Shown: positions 20,635-33,900 of the stretch, one piece after another
Position numbering within the stretch: the stretch's first letter is position 1
How the letters are laid out: every line of letters begins with the position of its first letter
NCBI GenBank assembly: GCA_015227615.1
Contig: JAALGZ010000003.1
Span: 1,612,001 to 1,676,000, forward strand
Direction of reading: 5' to 3'
From: Labyrinthula sp. Ha
Lineage: Eukaryota; Sar; Bigyra; Labyrinthulida; Labyrinthulaceae
DNA length: 64,000 nucleotides
The notes under the pieces: generated by a model
What the model was told of the DNA's origin: nothing
The model's input: the letters and a program-made list of their open reading frames with translations, nothing else
Databases searched by the model: none
Translations under genes and position numbers: made by a program

Positions 20635-23609
20635 ATGCTTTGAAGTAGTTTTATGTTAATTTATCTACTTATGTTGAAGATCGTTAGCAATCTGGAAGTT
20701 TACACATTTCGTAGTGCTCTTTTCATTTAAATTGTTTCACGCTTTTACCCATCTTTCTATCTCAAAGAATGTTGCACTGGAGTGATCATAAAATCCCCTG
20801 CTAGGAGCAAGTACCCTCGACAATTCTATGTCCATTATTGTGACCTAAGATTCAGCAGCCTCAGTTAGTTAGTTTAAGCCGTTGCCAATATGTATTTCAG
20901 GGAGGCATACAACTTAATATTTTCCATTGAAACACCATCGAAGCCTGGTTTTCAAACCTGTTCATCCATACACCGAACAGTAAAAATGGAGAGATAATAC
21001 AATTTTCTTATTAGTTCCCCAAATCTATATGTTCCGTTGCTACTTCGAGAACTTACCTGTCGTGGTATTGTTTGCACCTACATGTTTTCCTATTTCTTCA
21101 TTATCTTGAACCAACATTTTTATATTAGAATTGAACCCAACATATTTTTGTGTAAAAGCTAAGATTAAATTATGCCTGAGTCTGCAAAACCTGTAGGGAA
21201 CTACCATTCACACTTAGCTATATGTTCTTATCCTCAAAACAGCTTCTGATCAAGCCGGACGATATATTCAAAATAACTCTACTGCTCTTCATCCCAAAGC
21301 AACAACGATACAAAATTAAAATACGATTATTATAAAATAGTTTATTAGTGTTAAGTTATGTTTCTTTACGAAGATAAGTCTTTTGTAGCCTTGCATTGTG
21401 AAGAAATTAAAAACTATCAGCATAATTACATGTTGATTCTGATTATTAACATAGAAATTGTAATTATGCCTTCAATTAATTGAACTGGACTCTATTTTTT
21501 ATATCTGTTGATATTCAATAACCATTCCAGAAAAATATGAATTCTCAGGTTCAATCAATACAAAAATATGAGCAGCACTTCATCAATAAAGTGAATTACA
21601 GGTCTATTTGTGGCACAGTACCAATTACTTAACTACTGTTCTCATTCTTCATCCATAAGGTCTTCTTTTCTTATCATGTGCTAATTTCTTGCATCTAGGT
21701 ATACCTTGCTATGCCTTAAACCTTATTTAGCATTTTCAGCATTTGAATCCTTTATATCCAGGTTGAAAGTTTCTAATAAACAACCTAGAATTTTGGCGTG
21801 CTAATATAGCCATTAAAACGTGTAGAAATTGGTTACAACGTAGGGGTCCATTCAATATGAAAAAAAAGACAAAAATAATGACATTGGTACCAAGTTGATG
21901 CCTGGCTTACTTGTTGGCCAAATGTACGAACTGTTATATATAGAGAAGGCTGGGCATTGGTTATGTCTAGTGATTCTATATACCACATACTATCTGTTAT
22001 TTCATATCCTACTAAGAAGTCGTGCCGAAATTGTAATTTCTCAACATGGCACTCAGTGTATTCAGATAGAATGAATGTTGATATAGCACGTTAGAACCTG
22101 GATGTTAGCTTTTGGTGATGTTGCATTTACCGAACAGGCTTTACGCCTGCTTCCAGCGGTTTCTGCTGATATAATTTTTATGCACAGGTTATGCTTATGA
22201 ATTCTAATAAATGAAAGTGAGCATTGGTCGATTTACCGGGGCTTGGCCGGTGAAGATTTCAGGTATGAAATTGTCGGTAGTTCAAAATCGGAAAGAGAGG
22301 GTTCTAGAAATAAATTTGATGTTCTTATTTCATTTGTGTGTATGGGTTCTCCGCTTCAGAGAACATTATAAAGCATTTTAGCTATAGCTTGTAGCATCGA
22401 AAATATTAAAGGGCAGATCGTAGCTAGTGTTGCAACATGTGTAAAATTCACCATCGCTTGATGAGCTAATAACGATGCAAGGTTCGAAGTTTGTTAACAC
22501 ATGTTAAGATTATATAGTACAATAAGCAAATGAGTTTAATTCCTAAAGCACTTCGGTATATAAAACTCCAATATAAGCTTTTGTAGATGTAATAATAGCA
22601 TAGCTCTTGGATCAAAGCGAAAAACTACAGGTATTTTATGTTCTCCTTAAGTCTCAAGTACTTTAAACAATTTGAATAGAGTTGCTCTGATATGATTGGA
22701 AAAAAAAGTAGTTACCCTTTGGTAATAAGTTGTTAGCTTTAGGAATTATATGATATTTCATTATTGAGCTAGCTAGTTACTTTGTGCTTTGGTTTCACTA
22801 CATTGGTAAGCTAGCCCTACAATCCAACATTACCAATATGTTTACCTACTTGGTGAATTTGTAGTATAACCACCTTAACCTCTTATTTAAATCTAAGAAT
22901 TATTCCTTAAGCTCAAGACCAATAATAATAAGAGCTCCTTGAAAAATACAAATCCGAGCACTCTTTGTAATATGTCCATGTTGGATCTATCAGAAAAAAT
23001 ATATACTATTTGAGAAGATAAACAGTCTATTCAAAGGAAAGCAAATGATCTCCAAAAAAAGGGTATTTTAATGGATAATTATTGGAGAAATATAGGTAAG
23101 TTTAACTCAAGGAATGCAGAAGTACTTCTCTGAAAAGAAGGGCAAACCCGATGGAATAGAAGTGGATCTAGTAGTACTCGCAGTAACTATAGAAAGATAG
23201 ACAGAAAATAGTAGTAAATATAGATAGTTCGTATAATGCAAGTAGTATACAGTTAAGAAGTAAATAAAATTGATACACATCTGAGCACATTGTGTCCGCA
23301 GCATTTATTCCTTGGAAGAGGAGATAGGAATTGAATCCACAGTCTGTATAGTCAGATCAAAGATGGTAACCTTTAGAATATAATGGAAAGATAACATGAG
23401 AACTAAAGAGAAAAAACTTTTAATATTTACATATCTTAATAAATTACAGCCAGAATTTCGCACTTTTGCAGATCCCATAAATAATTTTTCATTCAACTGA
23501 CCTTTTGGCACTTATATGAAATTACATCCACTGTTGCAGAAGATGCAGGAGTGTTTTTGATTACTTAAAATAAAAAAGTACAGCTTAAAGTTGTTAACTA
23601 TTTTTTTGT
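20635..23609. other. 3-kb AT-rich region without recognised genes
   Basis: Only short chance frames were seen. Because a decayed copy of the coiled-coil gene follows, I looked for a decayed CFAP52 at 21-23.5 kb and found no convincing similarity. Confidence 0.4.
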
Positions 23610-24030
23610 TCTATAAACTTATTTCGATGGAAAGCGATAAAACTGCTTTCCAAGGATGTCCAAAAGTTTTCCCGTTTTAGATCTTTTTTTTTCTACTGTA
23701 TTCTGAATATAATTGTTTTGTCAGAACTTTTAATTTATTTTCTTCTGCTGCTTTTTTTGAAGCTAAAAGTTTGTCTTCTACTTAAATAAATCATGATTTT
23801 TAGACCCTTTTTGTGAAAGCTCTTAAACTAAGAAATATTGTTGTAACATATTTTTACATTCTAAAATATTCTTCTCTAAACTCTGATTACAAATGTTTCT
23901 GAAAATATTGCACAGTACTCTTAAATTCTTATATAGTTCTTTACTTTTATCTTCGTTCTGCTGAGACTTAAAAAATATATACTCAACATGTTTTACATTG
24001 TAGTTAAACTTAATTTTAAGAACACAAGTG
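23610..24030 (-). pseudogene. Decayed copy of the coiled-coil gene at 7777-8337
   Basis: The sequence can be followed along 7777-8337 in the same order and strand. Matches include ttcgatgg.aa..gat.aaactg.tttccaag, tgtattctgaatat, ttctgctgc and acaaatgtttctgaa. Many stops and indels have destroyed the frame. It lies just downstream of arginase copy 2, exactly as the intact gene lies downstream of copy 1, so the pair was duplicated together. The limits are approximate. Confidence 0.75.
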
Positions 24031-24208
24031 TTAAAACTTGCTGGATAAATATTGTTACAAATATTAAAACCTTCCTTAATTATATGAATAAATATATTCT
24101 AAAAAGCAAACTATATGCATTATACATTTGCAAAGATATCCAACAAAAATAATAAATATTGAAACGCACTTTCATCAAACATAGCACCAACTTAAAAAGA
24201 AAACTCTC

Positions 24209-25467
24209 TTAAAGTATTCGGCTTCCCATTGCAGATGCTATTATAGCCAAACCCAAGTGAGATGTGAGCTCAGCTTCCTTTCCAGGTTTAAGGGTTGGAT
24301 TAACTTCAACCAAATCCATTGAGCATAACCTTCCAGAGTCTCCAGCTGCTTCAGCTACATAGTGTGCTTCTCTGAAGTTTAATCCACCCCTTACTACTGT
24401 TCCTGTAGAAGGTGCAATTTCTGGATCAACAGCATCAATATCATAACTCATATGAAGGGGACGTCCTTCCAAGTGCTTCAACGTTTTGTCCATCACACCA
24501 CCTATCCCAAACCTATCCACATGCTGCATGGTATAAGCTTTGATACCCATATGTCTAATCAAAGATCTCTCAAACGAATCTAGATCTCGTAGACCTACAT
24601 ATACTAACTGCTGTGGGTTCAACCGAATATTCAAATCTCTAAACCATTCAAAACCTGGATATAGCTCTCCATAGACCTCTCTGGATTCTTCTGGCTTAAC
24701 CAGGCCAGTTAAGAATGCAAGAGGCATACCATGAATATTCCCACTTTCACTCTCTTTAGGTGTATTTAAATCGCCATGAGCGTCTACCCAGATAATTCCG
24801 ACATCGGGTCTGGCAGAGAGAGCAGCAGCAACTGTTGCTAAACCAATGGAATGGTCTCCTCCAAGCACCAATGAAAAGGCCCCACCTCTCAAACCTCGCA
24901 ATGATTCATTATATATCTTCTCCAAACCTGAACCTACACAGAAGGAGTTTCTTAAATGCGGAATTGTGGATTCTGGGTGCGTGCCCTATAAGAGTAAAGA
25001 AAAACCACAACTTACAGCTGGTGTGTCGCAGTCAATATCCACATCTTGATCAACCACCCATCGAAGAGACTCTAAACCAGGAATTAGTCCTATATCTCTC
25101 AACAACATTGGACCTTGATCTGTTCCAGGATGTGGTTGGCCCCATCTTAATGGGGCTCCAATAACCGAAACCCTTTTTGGTTTTTCCAGAAACACTATGT
25201 TCAACAAAGGAAAACCATGTACATGGAGTAGGAACATAAGCACCTAAAACATCATAGTGGCTTTGTATCACAGTCTAAATGTGACTCTAGTAAAAAAAGG
25301 TACTGCTCCAAGACCAGGTACTGAATATTGTCTTTCGAGTTTGCAGGCAACTCTTGCTAAGAAATGACTACGTGTAACATACTACCTCCTGCAGACGTAG
25401 CTGAATTTCTTGTAAAATATTTCTCTCGTATCGTATTATTTACCTTATGAATAATTTTTTTCATCAT
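24209..25467 (-). CDS. Arginase copy 2, probably mitochondrial, five exons
   Basis: Paralogue of 8424-9681 with the same exon lengths. Exons are 25467-25386, 25356-25304, 25274-25223, 25194-25016 and 24985-24209 (1143 nt, 380 residues). The introns are 29, 29, 28 and 30 nt, in the same positions as copy 1 but with different sequences. All manganese-ligand motifs (GGDHS, DAHGD, YDIDAVDP) are kept, so it should be active. The N-terminus (MMKKIIHKVNNTIREKYFTR) is basic and differs strongly from copy 1, which may change import or reflect weak constraint on a presequence. The middle of exon 5 is identical to copy 1 at the DNA level for about 395 bp, whereas exon 4 differs at roughly a fifth of positions. 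This points to gene conversion. Confidence 0.93.
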
Positions 25468-25500
25468 CTTTTAATTTTGAATTTATTCTTAATACATTTT

Positions 25501-25519
25501 ATTTTGTATCTAACGGTTA
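25501..25519 (-). promoter_or_regulatory. Promoter block shared by both arginase genes
   Basis: The same 19 bases as at 9706-9724, located 34 bp upstream of the arginase 2 ATG. Surrounding sequence is diverged, so the block looks selectively kept. Confidence 0.45.
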
Positions 25520-28500
25520 CATCTGTTATGTATAGAAATGAAGAAATTTCTGAAGCGCGTGAATGCTACCGGAAAACACACTTATAAGACATTAATCCAT
25601 TCGGGAAACATGAAAAAATGTCCTTTTAATGAAACTCAATCCCAAGAAAAAAAAGATTCTGTATTCTTATAAACAAAAAATATAAAACAAATATAGATTT
25701 AAAGAAAACATATTAAATCTATATAAAGTATTGTATTTATACTTATCTTTTTGGTTGTTTGTATTAAAGAATCAATGATTTACTTTGTAAGTAGGGAGTA
25801 ACTAAAAGTTAAACAATTCCGATAATAATTATATTCTAAATACAAATTTTCCAACAATAATAATTATTATTACTGTAATATATGAAATTTAGCGGTTAGT
25901 TTCATGAAGTACAATAAAAAGATCGATTTGGAACAAGAATTTTTCACCTCCCCCCCCCCTCTTCAAAGGATCAAATAACTTAGTGTGTTCAGAAACCAAC
26001 AACTAACAATTAACACTTGAATGAACAAAAAAAAAACTTAAACAAAATTTAAATTGTTTTTCATGAATGCTACTTGCAATTTTCTTTTGTTTTTCATTGG
26101 CGCATGGATGAGATTCCCTCATTCTTACAAAGGAGCAGAAAATAACCCTTTAGTGAAAAACATATGTACCTGGAGTGAAAGCTAAGTAACCAGAAACATA
26201 ACTAAAATAACAATCTAGTCTACATTTCTTTTTCAGAGTTCATGTAAATCAAACAATGGGAGACCTCGGCATCTAAAAGTCAGTATCTGCGACTACCAAA
26301 CGCAGCCTAGGAACCAGCTTGTTAGTGGCAGTTGAACCCCAGATGCCCACATCGAAAGCTCAAACTACTAGAACCAAAATTAAAAGATATAAGCTCATCA
26401 CCTTATGCTTAAATTTTTAAGGAAGCCTTGGATTAACGATATCATCTCAACAATCAATCTTCTGAACATCTTGATACCCGGCTTAATCCAAGCTCCAACA
26501 ATAATTTAGTTGAGAGATGTCTAAGACTTTCGAAGCAACAGGTGGAGAGTGTCATATTATCTTAGTTACGTTTTAAAACCAAGGAATTTCCATAGCACTT
26601 GCATTTATTATCTATTCTAGCAGTGCTAGAAACTGTAAAGGAAACCGTTTCAAGCTGATATTAGGTTCATTTCTCTACTTATCCAGGGATATATATCAAA
26701 CTCCTTATTCTAATCTAGCTCAGAATGGCATATTCCAGAGGAAGTTTTAAGATATCACATCTTTCACCTGTCACTCTATGACTTCAAGGCCACAGGACTA
26801 GCTATTTCATCACTCTATTGGAGAAATTTCAACAGACAAATTGAGATTTCACCATTCCTTCTTCAGACGGATTGAAACTTTAACAAAGACATATAGAGGA
26901 CCTTGTGGACGCGTAATAAATAACATATATACATATATATGATGAATAGCTACTTAGGTATTTCATTCAGCCATTGATGCTTTTTAAGGATAGCATAAGT
27001 GTTGATTGCACTATCCAAGAAAAACAAGCATCACGTACAATCAGTGTAAGTGCTTTGAATTTTATACGAATTAAAACCAAACCAGCTGAGACGGAAATGT
27101 TTAAAGAAAAAATACATGAAGAGTTAATGCTAGAGACTTAACACCTAAAGAGTCAATAAGACAGAGAAATAATATTTTTTTCTCGAAGCTAATTATATAA
27201 AGTACACTGTTTTTTGCCAAGTGAAATGGTGCAACATAAACATAATCCCAAGCATACGATTCTTATAAAGCCAGGAAACGCAAAAACCTAGAATACAGGC
27301 TTTGATTTAAAAGCCGTGTATAGATTAGATTAATTGTCGGATTGTTTTCTATTCCTCTACAGGAACTCCTTCATAATTCACAAGTTTATGATTTTCTTCT
27401 ACTCAGCGGTAAATGCCAAAAAACAAGTCTAGGACACAAAAGAGATTCGTTATCCTATCCGATAATCTCCCCATAAATCCACCTAAAGCGTCCATCATTA
27501 AATACCCTACCACTCAATATAAATAGACAATTACTTAGCAATCTCCTTGGAAAATAGTTGCTATCTCATAGTTGGAGCTAAGATTTAATTGCATAAAACC
27601 AACATTTAATTATGCAGTGATTAGAAAATGTGTTACAAATAAATAAAAGTTAAATCTATTCGAAAAAACAGATATACCAAGAAGCAATTATTCCGTGATT
27701 ATGCCAACCAGATATATATAGTGAAGTCTGCTTAATAGTTTATTAAACCCGAGCCTTGAACTAATGGTATTCGAGTCTTTCCCGAGTACGTACTAGGGGA
27801 AGGAATAGTATATAGTGCTATATATAACTGTTGCGTGATTGAAAGTCGTAGAAACGATTGAATTCCATAGCCCCGTTGTCTACTTCCGATGTGAAAGTAA
27901 TAATTTATTGGCCTTACTCTTTAAATAAATATGATCTTTATCTGTGACATAAGCTAATGTAGCCAAAGTTCTTCAAGACTTGAGAAAGTTTCCCATAATT
28001 TGACCTGATTATTTGAATTATTTATTGTAGCTAAGTATTCAGAAGATTAATTTCGTGCTTTTCTCCTAGGAGAGCTTAAAGTGTTTCAAAACAAAGTTGA
28101 TGGACACTTGTTCTAACCATAAGTCAGTTACATTGCCTTTTCTACTAGCAACGGAGCTTACGATGGCTGAATCGATAAAAATAATCAAACTTGCAATCGA
28201 GCTCCTCCTAGCCTGTAGTATCACCTAGAGGAGGGGCTAAGCTCTCATTGGAAATGTATTTAGATATTTGATGAAATATACCAGTGTCTGAATTAGTTTG
28301 AGTTATTCTCAATACCACATTAAGTGATGAATGCAGAGATCTCTGAGGAATTGACTGAAGAAATCATCGAAGATTTTCTGAAGAATTGAGGATCCTCAAT
28401 GAGTTCTTTTATTCAGGACTTTGAGTTTCATGATTGGGTTTTGAAGACCCTCAAAACTCCAAAAATTTGTTTTGAGTGAATTTGAGTATGAAATTCTGCA

Positions 28501-30956
28501 TTTTTACCATGAGGAATTTTTCTCACCTTGCACCCCTCTTAGAATATGCATAATAATCGATCTTTCTATTAAGAATGGTTCATTATTCTCATTTCCATAT
28601 GGTCTTAACCACTGCTTAGTTTTTATGTTCCAAATAATACTCCACCTAGTAAAGTTGTATATAAATTTCGATAATAGTTTGAAGATGGTTTTGTTATTTC
28701 CTCCATGAAATATCACTTCTTTCCTTACCTTGGAGCAGAAGGGGCTTCTGCCATATCCCGAACTACTGTTTAATATCTAAATTTCATATCACAGGTAATA
28801 TATTCAACTATTTTCAGTTCTGATATTTTCTTTGGATTTTGATTTTTCTCAATAACTTTTTAATATTAGATGTTAGTTAGCCACGTGACCAGAAATTGAG
28901 TTTCACATCGAACCGGAAACTCTCCAAAACTTCAATATAGTCCAGTATTGGACGCGGATGTTTTTCGTAGTTCTGATATATTACACGGGAACTGATGGAT
29001 TCAGAGAATTACATTGATATTAACTTTTCTAAAAAAAACGCGATGATCATACGCGCGAAGGTTTGAAAACTAATATTTCATTTTGATTATCTTAAGTAGT
29101 CCAACTCAGAAAACCGCTTTCAAGATTAATAAGAATTTCTTTTTTGTGCGTGGGCACTCGGGTAGGGGCATGTGACAAAAACACCATTCAAGGCCTGAAG
29201 GAATTTTCAAGCTTACTTTAAATAAATACAGAAATATTAGTTTCAGCTTGATTTTCCGCTTAGATATCAAATTTCAACGCTAGCTCCACTAAGACATCAA
29301 AGAGAAATCCCATAGAGATACACTGATGAGGTTCAACTTAGTTCATGAAGTGATATGCAAAAGTTTTAGCATCTAAGAAACTGTTTCACTGGGGAGTTAA
29401 ATCAGAATGTTTGAAAGATCGGTTTCTTAGTATTCATGTAATGCTTAACTTAAGAAAGCGGCATGGCCTGAACAGGGCAAGGTATCAACTTTTCCATGTG
29501 GAAATGAATCTTTTCTTTTCACGCCTTCTTGTCTAAGAGTAAGCTTCATAAGGCAAAAAAAAAGAATTAACTTTCACTAAATAGCGATTCTGTTTTATAT
29601 TTCGGAATTTGATTTGGAGATTGGACCTCTTTCCATCATAGTTTCTCTAGACATTCTTCAATAAAGCCTGTAATCAATATGTGGTACACAGCAAATTAGG
29701 GTGAGGAGTGGAATTAAGGGACCGAACAATGAACACAATAGATGTGTTAAAACAAGAGCTATAGTTGGCTTCTTATTAGATTAAGTTAAGGTCACTAATG
29801 TTAGCTAAATCTTCGGAAATACTTTAATCGCTAATTTACGCTTAGTAATATATCAAAGATTATGCTAAGGTGCTGATTATGCTTAATTATCACCAGATAT
29901 TGGGGTTAATGGAGCATTGCCAGCGAAATGGAGCTCAACAAATGGTTGTCAGTCACACAATCAGGTGAAAAGTGTCACTATTAGCTCAAAGTTTTATTTT
30001 GTTTCTACGAAGCAAAGCTAATACAAAATATGCAACTGAGTGATGAATATTATCAGCCAATGAAAGGAATGCATGTATTTAACCTGGTTATATACTTTAA
30101 CCTTATCGTTTTCTCTGTTTCTTGTTTCGCATACTTATATGTATTACCAGTGGCTGATTACTACTATTTCTTAAGTTGACATCCTTGACAGCAACAGTGG
30201 TTTGGATCCAGATCACTGAGTTCTTGTGCTAGTTTTAACTGAGTTTGCTTCCTCCCTAGAAGCTGATTTGCTTCAAATTTGTACTGCTGTAGTTACTTAG
30301 AATAATCGAACTAACATGTTACTTATAGTTCAATGTTCCATGTAGCCTTCCGATCAGACACATGCAATAGAGTCAACTTCCATGCAAAACTTAATATATA
30401 ATCTTCATATTCTTAACACATCATGGCTATTTTTTCTTTAGTGCCTGGATGTTTCATAAGCACCAGCAAGGTTTGTTTCTGATCATGCAAACAGTTCGTA
30501 ACCTCCTCATGAGTGATTAGGCGTGAACGATAAAATGGTGCTGTGGGAACCAGTCTAAACAGAAACGTATTCATGCAATCTCATTAGCCAGTACTTCCTT
30601 TTGTTGGGGTATGCGATTAATATTTATTGCTAATTATGTCATTGTGCTTGATCCTCTTATTCTGTATGCGTTTGACTAAACGAACATTGCATCATTAGTG
30701 GTTAACCAACTGGGAGATGGTATCTTATTTTGTTTTTTAAGCATATTGATTCTCTCCTAGTTCTACCTTTCATCCATGTAGTATATGAAGACACAACACA
30801 TTCTTCCAAGACACTAGGATAGTTGACACAAAACAGAAGTACCAAAACGGATCAGCTAAGAACATACAAGCATCCATCCACTTTCCTACTTTAAAGTGCA
30901 AAATACTATTTTGAAGATAAGATATCTATACAACAAAGATCAAACAAAAACAAATG
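25520..30956. other. 5.4-kb AT-rich region without recognised genes
   Basis: No coding region, tRNA or snRNA was recognised. A run of about ten C lies near 25950-25962 and a short TA-rich microsatellite near 26925-26940. Short open frames near 28470-28710 overlap on both strands and look like chance. Confidence 0.4.
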
Positions 30957-33900
30957 CTATTCTAAAGTCAAGATGTATACAGATTGAGAACTCGATACAA
31001 CTGCTCGTTTATTCGTCACTGAAAACCGTGCAGATAATGTTAGTTCACCCTCGACTACAAAAGGTAATACAGGGTTCTGGAAAGTTTCCGGTTCGTAAAG
31101 AAAATTCTTGTTTGTATTAATCGGAAGAACTTGATTTACTTGTGATTTGTCTCTATCACTGCCCCTAGACGAGTTAACTGCTCGCAACCCGGCTTCAACA
31201 GCAAGAAATCCGACGTTGATCGCATCATCTCCCACACCAATACTGAAAGAGATTGATTTTTCTTTATCAAAAGTTATCTGGATTTCTTCAGCTTGCCTGT
31301 AATCAATGGGTTGAGAAAGTGCCTCACGTAAGCGATCTTCCTTAGGATCATATCTGTAAACAACACAGTTAGAAGAAGTAACACAACCCAACAAATTTGA
31401 ATTAGGGCTAAATTTGACCTTATAAACTCTTTCACCACTTTGGGAGCTTCCAGAACCTGTACCAGTTGTTAAAACTTGCCTTAATTGCCCACTTTCTAGG
31501 TCAAACACACGAATATCACCCTGTGCTGCAACCACAACATGGCTACCTCCGATTTCTACTTGCTGAATTCGTTCCTTAAATCTGAAGTCGTCATCGTGAC
31601 GTCTAACTATTGTTCTCTTCACACTATGTTTGGATAAATTTACATAGCTCCGTGCTAAAGAGGAAGGACTCGAAGTCTTCCCAGCACTGCTTTCTGAGCT
31701 AGAGTCAGCTGCACCTAGAAAGAAGTCCCCTTTTCCAAGGCCAGATAGTCCCAATGAACTAACAGTTGTAGAAGATTGAGTACCCTCGTACGAACCACCT
31801 TCTTCAGAAGGAACAATATCAACAAATAATCCCAGATCATCTAACTCTTCCTCCTCGTCATCAGTTTCATCTTCCTGGGGCACGTCGTTTACCACAAAGG
31901 GGCTTTCTTTTATCTCCGAAACCTTGTTTACAACGTTCATTTTATCTAGTGCCCAGCAACAAAATTCACCTCGCTTACTCAGGCTCACAAGGTGGGTCGG
32001 TTTCCCTTCACCTTCCGCACAAATTGAAGCAAGTGACATAATGGGTGAGCCAATCCCTTCGAAAACTTCCTCCTCGCACTTTCGCTTCGATACTGAAAAC
32101 GCTGTCCTTACGCTCATGGCACCGGAAAGGTTAAGCTCCTCTGTTGTATACGAGCTAGCAGAGGCTAAAAACGAGCGGCCACTAGGAAGCTCTCCAAAAT
32201 AATGTAAGACATCAGCTTCAATTAAATCGCTTTTTGATTTAGCGGAGCACAATACCTTCGATAGAATTGGGCCGTCCTGCGGTCTTTGAATGTTGTATAT
32301 TGCAATGCAACCAGTTTCATCTGTAACAACAAAATGTGACTCTTCAGAAATCTTAGCTTCAAGAATCTTCTCCAACTTTACATCAGCCCCAGAGATTTCC
32401 CTAAGTGAGTAACTCCAAAACTTCATGCGATTCATCTCTTCCTTAGCGATCGAGCACAACCCATTCTCAAATACCAAGGCAACCGAGTCTTGCGCAACAT
32501 TAAAAAGGTTTACTATAGCACCGTTGCCTTTGGATAGAGAAAACGTTCTCGATAAAATCAAGTTCTTGTTCTTTTTATTGAACTTGTAAAAGAATAGACT
32601 AAGGCCACTTTGCACCACGATAAAGCGTTTCAAGCGACAAACGCGAGATTGGGAACCATTCTTTTCTAATCCTTCTACAGGGGTGGAGACAAAATTGCCC
32701 GGAACAGAAAGATGCCTAACAAACAGTCCTATGTTAGTAAGAATTACGACAACATTAGCTCTCTCATGAAAGTCGAGCAACACATGATCATCACCATTTG
32801 CTTCAAAAAGCTTGGAAAAGGAGTGAAGGCTGGAAAACTCAATTTCCTTGCCACAAACTAATGGTATTGACATTTGCACCTCATTCTTTGAAATTAAAAA
32901 GATCTTCGTTTTATCAGACGCTGAGACCACACCCGTATAATTAGATAACAATGGGGCTTTGTCATGAAAGAGTATAGGATGTTTCAAGTTTGGCGCAGAT
33001 GACGTAAGGCTGTTCCAGGACTTTCGTATCTTCTCATTTTCATTTTCCAAATTTCTACGAGCGCGGTAAGATGCAGTAAGTGTTGACAAGATATCCTTCT
33101 CGTCGAGATCGAGCTTTGCCAGAAGTTGGGGATAGTATGGTTCATTAGAAGAACGCCTATAGACACGAAGAAATTCTCTAATAACAAATGCCGGTGTCTC
33201 CCTCTGCGATGTTCCATATTGTTTGAGTGTGTTATCTAGGAGTTGAAACACATCAAACTGTTTATTGTTTTCGAGCAGCCCACGGAAAACTGAATACTTT
33301 GAGGTGAACATTGATGTAAGTTTTTCACGCGTCTCTGCATCATCGCACAACTGTAATATAACTCGATATTCATCCTTAAGCAACTCGGTTTTCATCGAAC
33401 TTAGCCGAGAGAGAATTAAACTTCTCAAATTCTTTTTATCCAAGTGATTTTCTGTCCCAACTGCTGCAACAAGGTTTCTAACAAATGGAACAATTTCCCC
33501 GCGTAACCTAACACTGACAACTTTCTTTTTGTCGATACCCTTGAATTGGAAGTCTACCTTTCCAAGAATCAAGTTAATGTCAGCCTCAAAAAAAGCTTTT
33601 AAATCTTTGCGTTTCAAGCCAAGTCTCTTACTTGCGAGCAGCAAAGTTATCAATGAGGAGATTTTAATATATTGACTTCTCTTTAGAGAAGTTTGTAAAG
33701 AAAAAAGAGCAATGAGAACTTCATTCAATATTGGTTTCTTCTCATTCTCTGTCAAGAAATCTTTCATACTGGTTGTCATATACTCGGCACTGTTGCTGCT
33801 TGATTCGGCCTGAACTCCACCGACCGCTTGTGCATTATGCACTAAGCACTGAAACACTAAATTTGAAAAGTTACCAGCCGACTTCTTCATGAAGGTTCTT

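Noticed and set aside
21000-23500. Decayed CFAP52 copy beside the second arginase
   Set aside because: Only very short, scattered matches were found.
26270-26345. tRNA-like sequence with a ggttcaa box on the minus strand
   Set aside because: No cloverleaf and no A box at the right distance.
28472-28716. Overlapping frames on both strands
   Set aside because: Too short, no family match, and composition of chance frames.
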